From the NCBI RefSeq assembly GCF_008180445.1, contig NZ_VTER01000009.1:131573-195572 (forward strand): a DNA stretch of 64,000 bases, in the 5' to 3' direction. The stretch comes from Bacillus_AB infantis_B. Lineage in GTDB: Bacteria; Bacillota; Bacilli; Bacillales; Cytobacillaceae. A model generated the notes under the pieces. It worked only from the letters and a program-made list of their open reading frames with translations. It did no database searches and was not told the origin of the DNA. The translations under genes were made by a program, and so were the position numbers. Shown piece by piece: positions 41,576 to 50,943 of this stretch. Position 1 is the stretch's first letter. Each line of letters begins with the position of its first letter.

Positions 41576-42256
41576 TTATTTAGGCAAAACTGTCTTTAGA
41601 GCTTCATCTAGATTTTCATATATTATATTGCCGACAACAATGACGTCCGCTGCTTCAGCCATTTCCCTTGCCTGTGCTTCAGAGGAGATTCCTCCGCCGT
41701 AGAAAAAGGTTGTTTCCTCCAGTGTGCGCTTCACTTCAGCCGCAAGCCCGGGATCGCCATATGTCCCGCTGTATTCGAGATAGAAGATTGGGAGATGGAA
41801 CATTTTCTCCGCCATCATCGCGTAGGCCACAACATCCTCTGCATCCAGATCCGTCTTCGCACCTGTCAGCTTTGCCGCCTTGCATTCGCTGTTCAGGATG
41901 CAATAGCCCTGGACAAGGATTTCCTCCCAGCTCATAATCTCGCCGTATTCCTTGACCGCCTGATGATGAAGCCCGGTGATCCATTTGCTGTCCCCGCTGT
42001 TCAGGACAGACGGGATAAAATACAAATCAAAGCCCGGAGTAACAGACTCAATCGTCGAAACTTCGAGCACGCAGGGCACCGTATAGCGGCGTATTCTCGC
42101 CATGAGGTCCAGCACCTTTTCAAGTGTAATGCCGTCTGTTCCTCCGACTATTACAGCATCCGTCCCTGATTCGCAGATCCGCTCCAGGTCCCGGTCAGAA
42201 ATTTCTTTATTGGGATCGAGTTTAAAGGCGTGGCGCCACTCGCGAACATCATACAT
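41576..42256 (-). CDS. pcrB: Heptaprenylglyceryl phosphate synthase PcrB
   Basis: This encodes 226 residues from ATG 42256, starting MYDVREWRHAFKLDPNKEIS, which matches B. subtilis PcrB; GGAGG lies upstream. The TIM-barrel enzyme joins heptaprenyl diphosphate and sn-glycerol-1-phosphate to make an archaeal-type ether lipid precursor. Typical features are ESGTDAVIVGGTDG, the FYLEYSG strand and the phosphate-binding FYGGGIS and VVGNIIYE loops near the C-terminus. It heads the pcrB-pcrA-ligA-camS operon. Confidence 0.96.
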   Translation of the reverse strand: MYDVREWRHAFKLDPNKEISDRDLERICESGTDAVIVGGTDGITLEKVLDLMARIRRYTVPCVLEVSTIESVTPGFDLYFIPSVLNSGDSKWITGLHHQAVKEYGEIMSWEEILVQGYCILNSECKAAKLTGAKTDLDAEDVVAYAMMAEKMFHLPIFYLEYSGTYGDPGLAAEVKRTLEETTFFYGGGISSEAQAREMAEAADVIVVGNIIYENLDEALKTVLPK

Positions 42257-42435
42257 GCATACTTGCCTCCATTCTATCATTCCATTACAACATTATAGCA
42301 TTAGACACTGGAATCAAAAAGGAAAGCAGGGAGGACTTTTCCTGCATATTGATGGAAGAAGGCAAGTCATCCATGCAGGATGCGGGGACGGCAGCGAAAA
42401 CAAAAAGCGCAGTGGCCGGAATGCAGCTTTTCCTA

Positions 42436-42472
42436 AAGAAAAAGCCGCGGGATCTTCATCCTGCGGCTTTTC
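42436..42472 (-). terminator. Terminator after yerC
   Basis: AAAAGCCGC and GCGGCTTTT arms pair with an AT-rich loop, followed on the minus strand by TTTTTCTTT. It lies a few bases beyond the yerC stop. Confidence 0.82.
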
Positions 42473-42477
42473 ATCAA

Positions 42478-42792
42478 TTATTCTGCAGCGGCCTGTGCTT
42501 CTTCGTCCTTGATGCGCTCAAGGGCCATTTCATAGGCGTCATTGCCATAATTCAGGCAGCGTTTTACACGGGAAATCGTTGCCGTGCTTGCTCCTGTTTC
42601 TGTTTCGATCTTATGATAGGTCTTTCCTTCGCGCAGCATCCGGGCAACCTCAAGGCGCTGTGCAAGAGATTGGATTTCATTTACCGTGCAAAGATCGTCG
42701 AAGAATCGATAGCATTCTTCCAGGTCTTTTAGGGACAGGACCGATTTGAACAGTTGATCCAGTTCTTTGCCTCTCAGTTTTTCAATTTGCAT
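42478..42792 (-). CDS. yerC: TrpR-like regulator YerC
   Basis: This 104-residue protein belongs to the TrpR-related YerC/YecD family. It is all helical with a helix-turn-helix in the middle: CTVNEIQSLAQRLEVARML then KTYHKIETETGASTATISRV (about 35-75). Such proteins are presumed DNA-binding regulators; the ligand and target of YerC are unknown. The C-terminus is a short acidic tail (EEAQAAAE). It is located as in B. subtilis, between yerB and pcrB, and has its own terminator. Confidence 0.93.
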   Translation of the reverse strand: MQIEKLRGKELDQLFKSVLSLKDLEECYRFFDDLCTVNEIQSLAQRLEVARMLREGKTYHKIETETGASTATISRVKRCLNYGNDAYEMALERIKDEEAQAAAE

Positions 42793-42829
42793 ATGGGGTC
42801 TCCTTTATTTAAACCAAATTTTTTAAGAT

Positions 42830-43906
42830 TTAATTAGCTTGATTCAAGCTGACTGCCTGGCCGAGGCCAGGGTCTGATGGAACAACATTGATCCATGTTT
42901 TTCCGCGGACCAGCGGTGCTTCCTTTCCATCAATATAAGGAAGCAGCCTTCCTTTTTCATTTTTCCACTCAACTTCCCTGAGGAAGCCTTTTTGAAGAAG
43001 ATAGCCTCTTCCCCCAGATGTTAAGTTAATCTCACGCCTGCCTGCACTGTCAACAATTTTGTGGGAGGCTTCTATGATGAATATATTGTCAATCAGGACG
43101 GGGGCGCCGCTGTCATAATCAGCGGTCAGTTCGCCATTGGAATATCTTTTGTATTTATCTAGATTCCTGTCGTATTCATAGGTGCTCGAGAATGTTTCGT
43201 TTGAAAGATACGAAACCTTCGCACTCTCTGCTTCTTCGCCTGTGAGCTGCCCTGCTTCTTCAGCTGTCATGAAGCTGAGGGGACCGGGGGCTTCTTCCAT
43301 TTCATAGTCCTTTTCCGATGCCCCCTCCAGAATATTTTCATAAGAGGTATACGAGTTATGCGGCGCCTTGCGGTAACCGGCCCTTTGAAAGAGAGTCCCG
43401 TCATAATAAAGACCATTCAGATGGTCGATATAGCCGTTGTCCATAAGCTCCTTCGCGTCCGGACTGTTTCCGTGGCAGACATAAAGCCCATCATATGCTT
43501 TGGCAAGCTCGATGTAATAATCGCGGGCACTCCTGACCGGACCGATCTTCTCCGGCTGTTCACTTTGGTAGATGGCCAGGAACCTGGTCACATCTCCTTC
43601 CGCTAAAAGTTCATAAACGATATCAGCTTCCGGAAGTCCGGATTGCGGTCTTGCAGCCGGATGGTTATTGATCATCACTGCAACGGCGCGGCCCGCGGCT
43701 TCCTTCTCTGTGCCAATCCCTGTCAGCGGAAAGGCATACGGCGATTCTGCCGCTGTTTCCTGTCCTTCATTTTCTTTGGAAGGTTGTTCAACCGGAGCCT
43801 GATTATTCCCTTTCCCAGGCTCTGCCTCATCATTTGACTTGCTGCACCCTGAAACAAGCATCAGCACTGCTGCTGAAAGCATCATCCATTTCTTTATCTT
43901 TTTCAC
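42830..43906 (-). CDS. yerB: YerB lipoprotein (DUF3048)
   Basis: This 358-residue protein has a lipoprotein signal peptide with lipobox VSGC (Cys21), a low-complexity acidic linker (about 22-55), and the DUF3048 domain with VMINNHPAARPQSGLPEADIVYE (visible as INNHPAARPQSGLP), ARDYYIELAKAYDGLYVC and the DYDSGAPVLIDN segment. It corresponds to B. subtilis YerB and is exported and membrane-anchored; its function is unknown. It lies between adeC and yerC on the same strand, as in B. subtilis. Confidence 0.93.
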   Translation of the reverse strand: MKKIKKWMMLSAAVLMLVSGCSKSNDEAEPGKGNNQAPVEQPSKENEGQETAAESPYAFPLTGIGTEKEAAGRAVAVMINNHPAARPQSGLPEADIVYELLAEGDVTRFLAIYQSEQPEKIGPVRSARDYYIELAKAYDGLYVCHGNSPDAKELMDNGYIDHLNGLYYDGTLFQRAGYRKAPHNSYTSYENILEGASEKDYEMEEAPGPLSFMTAEEAGQLTGEEAESAKVSYLSNETFSSTYEYDRNLDKYKRYSNGELTADYDSGAPVLIDNIFIIEASHKIVDSAGRREINLTSGGRGYLLQKGFLREVEWKNEKGRLLPYIDGKEAPLVRGKTWINVVPSDPGLGQAVSLNQAN

Positions 43907-43950
43907 CCCTGTTGATCCCTATCTATCTTTATAGTCTATTCTTTTATATT

Positions 43951-45699
43951 TTAACGCATTATCGTTGGAAAGAGTACCGTTTTATTCATGACATCATACA
44001 TTCCATGCTGAGTGATCCGGATGTACGGAAGATGGGTTGATGAGAAAAAGAGGAGCGAATAGATCGGGTCCTCGAATCTGTACCCTTTTTCTTCGAGCAG
44101 CCTCAGCAGCTTCTTTTCATCCTCTATCAGGTCTGGAACGGCCTTTGCGGACATCCCTCCATTCAGCGGAAGTTCGACCTCGCATTCAATCGTTCCATTT
44201 CCGGCAATCGCAATCCCTCCGCCGAGCATTTTGATCCGTTCAAAGGCTGTCAGCATATCCTGTTTGTTCTTCCCGATCAGGATGATATCCCCGGTATTGG
44301 AGAACGAGCTCGCCATGCCCCCAATCCTGCTGGCAAAACCCTTCAGCATGGTGTTGATCCGCCATTTCCCCTTCCTGTCAACAAGCATGAAGAAGCATTC
44401 ATCATGGTCTTCTGACAGCTCTTCATAGGAAACATCAATGGAAATGGAATATGGCTTTGTGATGACTGCATTTTCCATTTTAATGCCAAACGGCATGGAA
44501 AATTGCATATCATCACCCGTCAGGCTCCAGTCAATGTCCAGCTTTTCAAAGCCATGTTCCCCCCAGGTATTCCAGCCGTAAGCACCTTCCACTTCTTTGC
44601 CGTCCTTTTTGACCCATTTGCCTTTCGCCAGGACAGAAACCGGTGTGGGGTTTCTTTCATCCTCAAGGAAGTTGATGTTGGCAATTCTGCCTGTCGTAAT
44701 ATTGCCATGAAGATAGTCGATATTATAATGGCGGGCGGGATTGATCGTCCCCATATTATAAGCGTCTATTACAGGCACCCCTTTTTCAATGGCAATCCTG
44801 ATCATATGATCGATCATGCCCTGCTCATAAAAGGAAGCAGACGAACCATCCGTCGTAAAAATAAACCGGTCATACACATTGATTCCCAGCTCATGAATTT
44901 CTTCCAGCAGCTTAGGCAGGTCCGGCCTGATGGAGGAATGGCGAAGGGATACCGTATATCCATGCATGAGCCGGTCATACGCTTCTTTTCCTGTCATCGC
45001 TTCATGGTCGCAGTCTGCCCCAAAGAGCATCATCTTCGCCAGCGTTTTTTCCGATGCCCCCGGGAAATGCCCTTCAATCTGCTTGCGCATCCGTTTGGCT
45101 TCCTGTATCCAGTGAAGCATCATATCATCGCCATCCAGAAGCCGCGGCCACCCTGTGAGTTCCCCGCCCTGCAGGACGGCGTCGTGCTCCAGCCAGGATT
45201 TGATGTTTCCATGGGAAAAGGCCTGTTCTTCGTCTTGGATCTCTGTCTGTGCATCAAACCGGCACCACCAATACATGGTAGAAGGAATATTGCGCATCTC
45301 CCTCAAAAAAGAAAACGCTTTCTTTTTATCCATCTGCAAAACAAGCGACATATTATCATTGATGAGTGTCGTTGTGCCGAATTGCGATGCATAAGCCGCC
45401 AGAGAATGGGGATTATAAAGTTGAAATGGATGGGCGTGGGGCTCAATATAGCCTGGAACAAGCCATTCGCCCTGACAGTCCCTGATTTCACAGCCGTCTG
45501 TCCTTGCCGGAAGCTTCTCTCCGACATAGACGATCCGGTCATCATAGATCCAGATATTGGCGGTAATCCATTTATTCAGTATTTGATTCAAGTATGTGGC
45601 ATTTTGCAAAAGTATAGTCGGGGCAAGCTTTCCATCCAGAACGGAGACCTGTTCCCTTATTTGTTTGTTTTTCCACCGATACCGCTGTTCGAGCAACAA
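43951..45699 (-). CDS. adeC: Adenine deaminase-like amidohydrolase (YerA)
   Basis: This 582-residue protein belongs to the amidohydrolase superfamily, adenine deaminase branch, and corresponds to B. subtilis YerA. The metal-binding HAHPFQ motif (about 88-93) follows a beta-sandwich lead-in; later conserved segments include HSSIRPDLPKLLEEIHELGIN and FTTDGSSASFYEQG, which supply further metal ligands. The predicted reaction is adenine to hypoxanthine, which feeds purine salvage beside the de novo operon; activity for the YerA subgroup is not certain. It begins with an ATG or TTG region near 45699 preceded by GGAGGGG. Confidence 0.88.
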   Translation of the reverse strand: MLLEQRYRWKNKQIREQVSVLDGKLAPTILLQNATYLNQILNKWITANIWIYDDRIVYVGEKLPARTDGCEIRDCQGEWLVPGYIEPHAHPFQLYNPHSLAAYASQFGTTTLINDNMSLVLQMDKKKAFSFLREMRNIPSTMYWWCRFDAQTEIQDEEQAFSHGNIKSWLEHDAVLQGGELTGWPRLLDGDDMMLHWIQEAKRMRKQIEGHFPGASEKTLAKMMLFGADCDHEAMTGKEAYDRLMHGYTVSLRHSSIRPDLPKLLEEIHELGINVYDRFIFTTDGSSASFYEQGMIDHMIRIAIEKGVPVIDAYNMGTINPARHYNIDYLHGNITTGRIANINFLEDERNPTPVSVLAKGKWVKKDGKEVEGAYGWNTWGEHGFEKLDIDWSLTGDDMQFSMPFGIKMENAVITKPYSISIDVSYEELSEDHDECFFMLVDRKGKWRINTMLKGFASRIGGMASSFSNTGDIILIGKNKQDMLTAFERIKMLGGGIAIAGNGTIECEVELPLNGGMSAKAVPDLIEDEKKLLRLLEEKGYRFEDPIYSLLFFSSTHLPYIRITQHGMYDVMNKTVLFPTIMR

Positions 45700-45877
45700 T
45701 GTCCCCTCCGTTTACTTACCGCTAAGCGGCTTTGATATATTTTTTAAGATCTAAGCGATCATATTGTAAAAAAGAAAGCCCTTTCAGAGCTGTTCTATCT
45801 ATACTAGCATATTTCGCTGTTTAACGCATTAAAGAATTGTAAAGAAATTGAAAATTTTGTGAAGGAGTGCAAAAGTC

Positions 45878-46228
45878 ATGAAGATCAAGCAGAACATCGG
45901 CATCTTGAATGCTCTTATCCGCATCACCATCGGTCTTACCGTCCTTTCCTGGAGCACAGCCAAGCTGGTGAAAATGCCTTGGCGCGATTCTTATCTGGTC
46001 ATGGCGATGCTTGGGGCCATGAAGGTGGCAGAAGGGATTGTCCGCTATTGTCCGGTGACAGCCATGCTTGACCGCGGGCAGGATATGATGAATGAGAGCG
46101 GCAGCCGCAAAGACCATTCTGAACAGAAGCATAAGGAGCCCCATGCTGGCGGGGATAAACAGGACCTGAACGATCAGGACCTGGCGATGCTTGAAAAGAC
46201 CCTGATGCAGAATAACACGCTTAAATGA
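45878..46228 (+). CDS. DUF2892 membrane protein
   Basis: This 116-residue protein has an N-terminal DUF2892-type membrane region: NIGILNALIRITIGLTVLSW and a second helix around MAMLGAMKVAEGIVRYCPVTAM (parts of about 6-25 and 41-62). The C-terminal ~50 residues are polar and charged and probably cytoplasmic. DUF2892 regions are also found attached to rhodanese domains (YgaP), where they form the membrane anchor; no rhodanese is present here. GAAGGAG lies before the ATG. It is divergent from adeC and shares its terminator with purD. Confidence 0.82.
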   Translation: MKIKQNIGILNALIRITIGLTVLSWSTAKLVKMPWRDSYLVMAMLGAMKVAEGIVRYCPVTAMLDRGQDMMNESGSRKDHSEQKHKEPHAGGDKQDLNDQDLAMLEKTLMQNNTLK

Positions 46229-46229
46229 G

Positions 46230-46275
46230 AAAAAAGAAAGCGGCGGACACCTGTATAAAGGTGCCTGCCGCTTTT
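46230..46275. terminator. Bidirectional terminator of the pur operon and the DUF2892 gene
   Basis: AAAGCGGC and GCCGCTTT arms with an internal ACCT/AGGT pair form a long hairpin. On the minus strand TTTCTTTTTTCT follows, which ends the pur operon about 100 bases beyond purD. Confidence 0.8.
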
Positions 46276-46297
46276 GAATCTTAAGGAGATGATAGGA

Positions 46298-46411
46298 ATG
46301 TTTCTTGAATATGTTACCGATATGTCGTTTGTCCTGATCATCCTGATCGGCAGCATCGTCGCAATTCTTTACGCTTTTATAAGGAAGTCCGGGAAGAAAG
46401 GCGCGCGATAG
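46298..46411 (+). CDS. Small membrane protein overlapping the purD 3' end (37 residues)
   Basis: ATG 46298 follows AAGGAG at 9 bases and encodes 37 residues beginning MFLEYVTDMSFVLIILIGSI, with one hydrophobic helix (about 10-28) and a basic tail IRKSGKKGAR. The last 35 bases overlap the 3' end of purD on the other strand. The strong ribosome site and typical membrane-helix-plus-basic-tail form support translation. No family is recognised. It lies between the shared terminator and purD, so its own promoter would have to lie in that short region. Confidence 0.5.
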   Translation: MFLEYVTDMSFVLIILIGSIVAILYAFIRKSGKKGAR

Positions 46412-47663
46412 CCCTGCCGCCTATATCCCTGCGGTAGAAAACACCGTCGCACTGAAGCTTTTCAAGCCCGGCATAGACCTTTTCCTGCGCCTCGGAAAGG
46501 CTTTCGGCCTTAGCGCCGGCGAGAAGCACCCTCCCGCCGTCAGTGATAAACTCATCGTCTTCATTTTGTTTTGTGCCGGCATGGAAGACAAACAAGGAGG
46601 GTTCCATCTCGCTGAGCCCCTTCAGCACGGCTCCCTTTCCGTATGATCCCGGATAGCCTTTGGAAGCAGCCACAACCCCAAGCACAAAATGGGAATCCCA
46701 CTCTATTTCCGGCTTCCCGCCATCAATGACAGCCAGCATAGTTTCAGCGAGATCCGATTTCATCCTCGGAAGCACTGCCTGGGTCTCCGGATCACCGAAG
46801 CGCGCGTTGAATTCGATGACCTTTGGGCCCTGCTCTGTGTTGATCAGGCCTGCATACAGCACGCCGCAGAAGCTTCGGCCTTCGAGCTCCATCGCCTTTG
46901 CCGCCGGCTCCAGGATTGTCCGCACGGCTTCCTGGATCACAGAATCACTGATGTGAGGGACTGGAGAATACGCACCCATCCCGCCTGTATTTGGCCCCTG
47001 GTCTCCGTCATATGCCCGCTTATGGTCCTGGGCAATTTCAAGCGGCACCACCGTGCTTCCGCTGACAAAAGCCATCAGGGAGAACTCCTCCCCTTCCAGG
47101 AACTCTTCAATGACTACCTTGGCGGAAGCTTCCCCGAACCGCTCACCAACCATCATTTCTTCCAGCGCCTGCTGGGCTTCATCCAGAGTCATGGCGACCG
47201 TGACCCCTTTTCCTGCCGCAAGCCCGTCAGCTTTAATGACAATGGGAGCCCCTTTTTCATTAAGATAGCCCCTGGCTTTTTCATAATCAGTGAATGCCCT
47301 GTACTCTGCAGTGGGAATATCGTATTTCTCCATCAGCTCTTTGGCGAAAGACTTGCTTCCTTCAATGACTGCTGCCTCTTTTTTCGGGCCGAATACCTTC
47401 ATCCCCAAGCTGCCCAGAAAATCTGCCAGCCCGGCCTGAAGCGGTGCCTCCGGGCCGATGACTGTCAGCCCGACTTCATTTTCCTTTGCAAAGGCTGCTA
47501 TCTCCGGAAAATTCATTTCATCTATCGGAACCTGAATGGCACAATCGGCCATCCCGTGATTCCCTGGTGCGGCATACACTTGATCCACAGACGGGCTTTC
47601 GCTCATTTTCCGGCAGATGCTGTGCTCCCTGCCGCCGCGCCCGATGACTAATACGTTCACCAT
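46377..47663 (-). CDS. purD: Phosphoribosylamine-glycine ligase (GAR synthetase)
   Basis: This 428-residue ATP-grasp enzyme joins phosphoribosylamine and glycine in step 2 of de novo purine synthesis. It begins MVNVLVIGRGGREHSI, contains the ATP-grasp segments PIVIKADGLAAGKGV (about 137-151) and EFNARFGDPETQ (about 289-300), and has the normal length. ATG 47663 lies 16 bases after the purH stop with a GGGAG site. It is the last pur gene; the transcript ends at a hairpin past a small overlapping gene. Confidence 0.98.
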   Translation of the reverse strand: MVNVLVIGRGGREHSICRKMSESPSVDQVYAAPGNHGMADCAIQVPIDEMNFPEIAAFAKENEVGLTVIGPEAPLQAGLADFLGSLGMKVFGPKKEAAVIEGSKSFAKELMEKYDIPTAEYRAFTDYEKARGYLNEKGAPIVIKADGLAAGKGVTVAMTLDEAQQALEEMMVGERFGEASAKVVIEEFLEGEEFSLMAFVSGSTVVPLEIAQDHKRAYDGDQGPNTGGMGAYSPVPHISDSVIQEAVRTILEPAAKAMELEGRSFCGVLYAGLINTEQGPKVIEFNARFGDPETQAVLPRMKSDLAETMLAVIDGGKPEIEWDSHFVLGVVAASKGYPGSYGKGAVLKGLSEMEPSLFVFHAGTKQNEDDEFITDGGRVLLAGAKAESLSEAQEKVYAGLEKLQCDGVFYRRDIGGRAIARLSSRTSL

Positions 47664-47678
47664 CCATCAGCTCCCTGA

Positions 47679-49214
47679 TTAATGTTTAAAATGCCTAACT
47701 CCTGTTAATACCATCGCAATCCCGTATTCGTCTGCCTTTTTCACAGAATCCTGGTCCTTGATGGACCCGCCAGGCTGGATGATCGCAGTGATGCCTGCCT
47801 TGGCTGCCGCTTCGACAGTATCATCCATCGGGAAGAATGCATCAGAAGCGAGCACTGCCCCTTCTGCACGGTTGCCTGCTTGCTCCAGAGCGATTTTGGC
47901 CGCTCCGACACGGTTCATCTGTCCGGCGCCGACCCCTAAAGTCATTTCACTGTTATTCACGACAATCGCATTGGATTTCACATGCTTAACTACCTTCCAG
48001 CCAAGCTTAAGCGCCGCCCATTCTTCTTCTGTCGGCTCTCTCCTGGTTGCAACAGAAACGGTCGCGTCCTCAAGGGAATAGCGGTCATATTCCTGGACGA
48101 GCAGTCCCCCTTCAATGCTTGTCAGCCTTGCCTCTTCCTTCTTTTCTACATCAAAAGGAATGGTCAGGAGGCGGATATTTTTCTTGCCTGTCAATATTGC
48201 AAGCGCCTCTTCCGAATAGGAAGGAGCAATGACGATTTCAAGGAAAATTTCATGCAGCTTCCTTGCTGTTTCAGCATCCACTTCCCGGTTGAGCGCAATG
48301 ATTCCCCCAAAGATGGAAACAGGGTCTGCTTCGAAAGCTTTTGTAAAAGCATCATAAGTATCTTTGCCGGTTCCAACGCCGCAAGGATTCATATGCTTCA
48401 CAGCAACAGCAGCCGGGTCCTTGAATTCCTTGACGATCTGCAGGGCAGCTTCTGCATCATTGATATTGTTGTAGGAAAGCTCTTTCCCATGAAGCTGCTC
48501 GGCATTGGCAATCGAAAACTCAGAGCCAAGCGGCTTCCGGTAAAAAGCAGCCTTCTGATGAGGATTTTCGCCATAGCGCAGCGTTTGTTTCAATTCGTAT
48601 GTAACAGTCATTTTTTCCGGATTCTCTTCACCTGCAAGCTTAGTCATATATTCGGCAATCAAGCTGTCATAGGAAGCTGTATGCCGGAAGACCTTCGCTG
48701 CAAGCCTGCGGCGTGTCGCGGCCTGGGTTTCGCCATTTTCAGTGAGTTCTGAAAGGACGGTACCATAGTCTGCAGGATCGATGACCACTGTGACATATTG
48801 ATGGTTTTTTGCTGACGCGCGCAGCATTGCTGGTCCGCCGATATCAATATTTTCAATCGCATCCTCGACTGATGCATCGCTCTTGGCGATGGTCTGCTGG
48901 AAAGGATACAGATTGACACAGACGATGCTGATTGGATCAATTCCATGCTCTTCCATCTGGGCACTATGCCCGGACTGATCGAACTTTGCCAAAAGGCCCC
49001 CATGAATCATCGGATTCAATGTCTTTACGCGGCCTTCGAGAATTTCCGGGAAACCGGTGACATCGCTCACGCCGATTACATCAACGCCGCTTTCCTGGAG
49101 TGTTTTCTTGGTGCCGCCCGTTGATATGATCTCGTAGCCAAGACTGGCGAGCTCCTTGGCAAAATCGACAATTCCGTTTTTGTCTGACACACTGATTAAT
49201 GCTCGCTTTTTCAT
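47679..49214 (-). CDS. purH: Bifunctional AICAR transformylase/IMP cyclohydrolase
   Basis: This encodes 511 residues from ATG 49214, starting MKKRALISVSDKNGIVDFAK, with AGGAGG upstream; the frame extends further upstream into purN. The N-terminal ~200 residues are the IMP cyclohydrolase (MGS-like) domain, with STGGTKKTL and HGGLLAK; the C-terminal domain transfers the formyl group from 10-formyl-THF to AICAR, with VKHMNPCGVG (Lys-His) and the GAGQMNRVGAAKIA segment. It performs the last two steps to IMP. It overlaps or abuts purN (stop at 49240) by operon packing. Confidence 0.98.
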   Translation of the reverse strand: MKKRALISVSDKNGIVDFAKELASLGYEIISTGGTKKTLQESGVDVIGVSDVTGFPEILEGRVKTLNPMIHGGLLAKFDQSGHSAQMEEHGIDPISIVCVNLYPFQQTIAKSDASVEDAIENIDIGGPAMLRASAKNHQYVTVVIDPADYGTVLSELTENGETQAATRRRLAAKVFRHTASYDSLIAEYMTKLAGEENPEKMTVTYELKQTLRYGENPHQKAAFYRKPLGSEFSIANAEQLHGKELSYNNINDAEAALQIVKEFKDPAAVAVKHMNPCGVGTGKDTYDAFTKAFEADPVSIFGGIIALNREVDAETARKLHEIFLEIVIAPSYSEEALAILTGKKNIRLLTIPFDVEKKEEARLTSIEGGLLVQEYDRYSLEDATVSVATRREPTEEEWAALKLGWKVVKHVKSNAIVVNNSEMTLGVGAGQMNRVGAAKIALEQAGNRAEGAVLASDAFFPMDDTVEAAAKAGITAIIQPGGSIKDQDSVKKADEYGIAMVLTGVRHFKH

Positions 49215-49239
49215 TTTGAATTCCTCCTGTTGACTGTCC

Positions 49240-49833
49240 TTATTTACTGCTGCTGACTCTTGCTGCATCTTCTGCAAATATCCTGTTCAAAGTAGCAGGG
49301 TACAATTTGTGCTCAATCTGATGGATCTTCTCCTGCAGGCTCTCTCTCGTTTCTTCTTCATCAAGCTTCACAGACTGCTGGGCAATGATCGGCCCTGTGT
49401 CCATGCCGGCATCCACATAATGAACCGTCACGCCGCTGATCGGCACCCTAGCTTCCAAAGCCTGGCCGATGGCATCTTTTCCCGGAAAGGAGGGCAGAAG
49501 CGAAGGATGGATATTGACGATCCTTCCCTCATATTCAGCAAGGAGAACCTCACCGATCAGCCTCATATAGCCTGCCAGAATGATGAACTCAGCTCCGCAC
49601 TCCCTGAGCCTGATGAGAATTTCCTCTTCATATGCCTGCTTGCTTTCAAACTCTTTTGCACGGAAGGCAAAGCTTGGGATTCCATTGGCCTCAGCCCTCT
49701 CCAGGCAATAAGCTCCCGGCCTGTCAGAAACCAAAAGCCGGATGTCCGCATCCAGATCGCCGCCTTTTACAGCATCGATTATAGCTTGAAAGTTGGTTCC
49801 GCTTCCGGAAGCAAATACTGCTATCTTTTTCAT
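49240..49833 (-). CDS. purN: Phosphoribosylglycinamide formyltransferase
   Basis: This 197-residue enzyme formylates GAR with 10-formyl-THF, step 3 of the pathway. It begins MKKIAVFASGSGTNFQAIID, has the catalytic Asn-His-Asp set in VNIHPSLLPSFPG (His and nearby Asn, about 104-116) and the Asp in GVTVHYVDAGMDTGPII (about 131-147). ATG 49833 follows GGAGG. It lies 20 bases after the purM stop and before purH. Confidence 0.98.
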   Translation of the reverse strand: MKKIAVFASGSGTNFQAIIDAVKGGDLDADIRLLVSDRPGAYCLERAEANGIPSFAFRAKEFESKQAYEEEILIRLRECGAEFIILAGYMRLIGEVLLAEYEGRIVNIHPSLLPSFPGKDAIGQALEARVPISGVTVHYVDAGMDTGPIIAQQSVKLDEEETRESLQEKIHQIEHKLYPATLNRIFAEDAARVSSSK

Positions 49834-49853
49834 GGGAACCTCCGAAATCCGTT

Positions 49854-50882
49854 TTACACGGTAATTTGAATTCCTTCTTTCCTTGTAACCGTCCCGAGCC
49901 TGTAGGCTTTTTCCCCTGAAGCATTCAGGTGGCTGATGAGCATGTCGGCCTGTTCGGGGCTGACAGCCGCAGCCATTCCCGTGCCCATATTGAAAATATT
50001 GTACATTTCCATGCGATCCAGATTTCCCAGCTTTTCCATGAGAGCGAATACCGGCGGGATTTCCCTTTCGCTTTCATCAATTTCAGCCCCCAGTCCCTCT
50101 GGAAGCATTCTTGGCAGGTTTTCAATGAAACCGCCGCCTGTAATATGGGCCAATCCCTTGATGTCGAATGTTTTCATCGCTTCAAGCAACGGCTTCACAT
50201 AAATCCTCGTCGGCTTCAGAAGCTCCTCGCCCAATGTGCAGCCAAGTTCCTCCTGATAACTGTCCAGCATCAGGCCGGCATCCTCCAGCAGGATCTTTCT
50301 GACAAGAGAATACCCATTGCTGTGGATTCCGTTCGATGCAAGGCCGACAAGTACATCGCCTTCCTTGATAGTGCAGCCGTCAATCAGCGCTGATTTCTCA
50401 CAGGCCCCTGCTGCAAAACCGGCCAGGTCATATTCTTCCTCTTTGTACATGCCGGGCATTTCGGCTGTTTCTCCGCCGACTAGCGCACAGCCGGCCTGCT
50501 CGCAGCCGTCTGCAATGCCTTTGACGATTGCCTCAATCCTTGCTGGATCCGCTTTTCCGCATGCGATATAATCAAGGAAATACAGCGGTTCAGCACCCTG
50601 AACGACAATATCATTCACGCACATGGCAACAGCATCCACTCCGATTGTATCATGCCGGTCCATCATGAACGCGAGCATGAGCTTTGTGCCGACCCCGTCT
50701 GTCCCTGAAACCAGCACCGGCTCCTTCAGGTTCAGGACTGACAGATCAAACATGCCGCCGAATCCGCCCAGGCCTCCCATTACGCCAGCCCTTTGTGTCC
50801 TCTGCACATGCTTCTTCATCCTGGATACCGCCTCATATCCTGCTTCTATATCCACGCCAGCCTGCTTATAGGCATTAGCCAT
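49854..50882 (-). CDS. purM: Phosphoribosylformylglycinamidine cyclo-ligase (AIR synthetase)
   Basis: This encodes 342 residues from ATG 50882, starting MANAYKQAGVDIEAGYEAV; the upstream frame to 50927 has no good start, while GGGGG lies before this ATG. PurM closes the imidazole ring of FGAM with ATP, step 5. It is a member of the PurM/PurL/SelD ATP-binding superfamily: VLVSGTDGVGTKL (about 54-66), the VGGETAEMPGMY loop (about 131-142) and the C-terminal HITGGGFIENLPR segment. It lies between purF and purN. Confidence 0.98.
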   Translation of the reverse strand: MANAYKQAGVDIEAGYEAVSRMKKHVQRTQRAGVMGGLGGFGGMFDLSVLNLKEPVLVSGTDGVGTKLMLAFMMDRHDTIGVDAVAMCVNDIVVQGAEPLYFLDYIACGKADPARIEAIVKGIADGCEQAGCALVGGETAEMPGMYKEEEYDLAGFAAGACEKSALIDGCTIKEGDVLVGLASNGIHSNGYSLVRKILLEDAGLMLDSYQEELGCTLGEELLKPTRIYVKPLLEAMKTFDIKGLAHITGGGFIENLPRMLPEGLGAEIDESEREIPPVFALMEKLGNLDRMEMYNIFNMGTGMAAAVSPEQADMLISHLNASGEKAYRLGTVTRKEGIQITV

Positions 50883-50943
50883 TACAGTTCCCCCTCTATC
50901 ATATTTATTTGAAAAGAAAAGCAGCATTGCTGAATGCCGCTTC

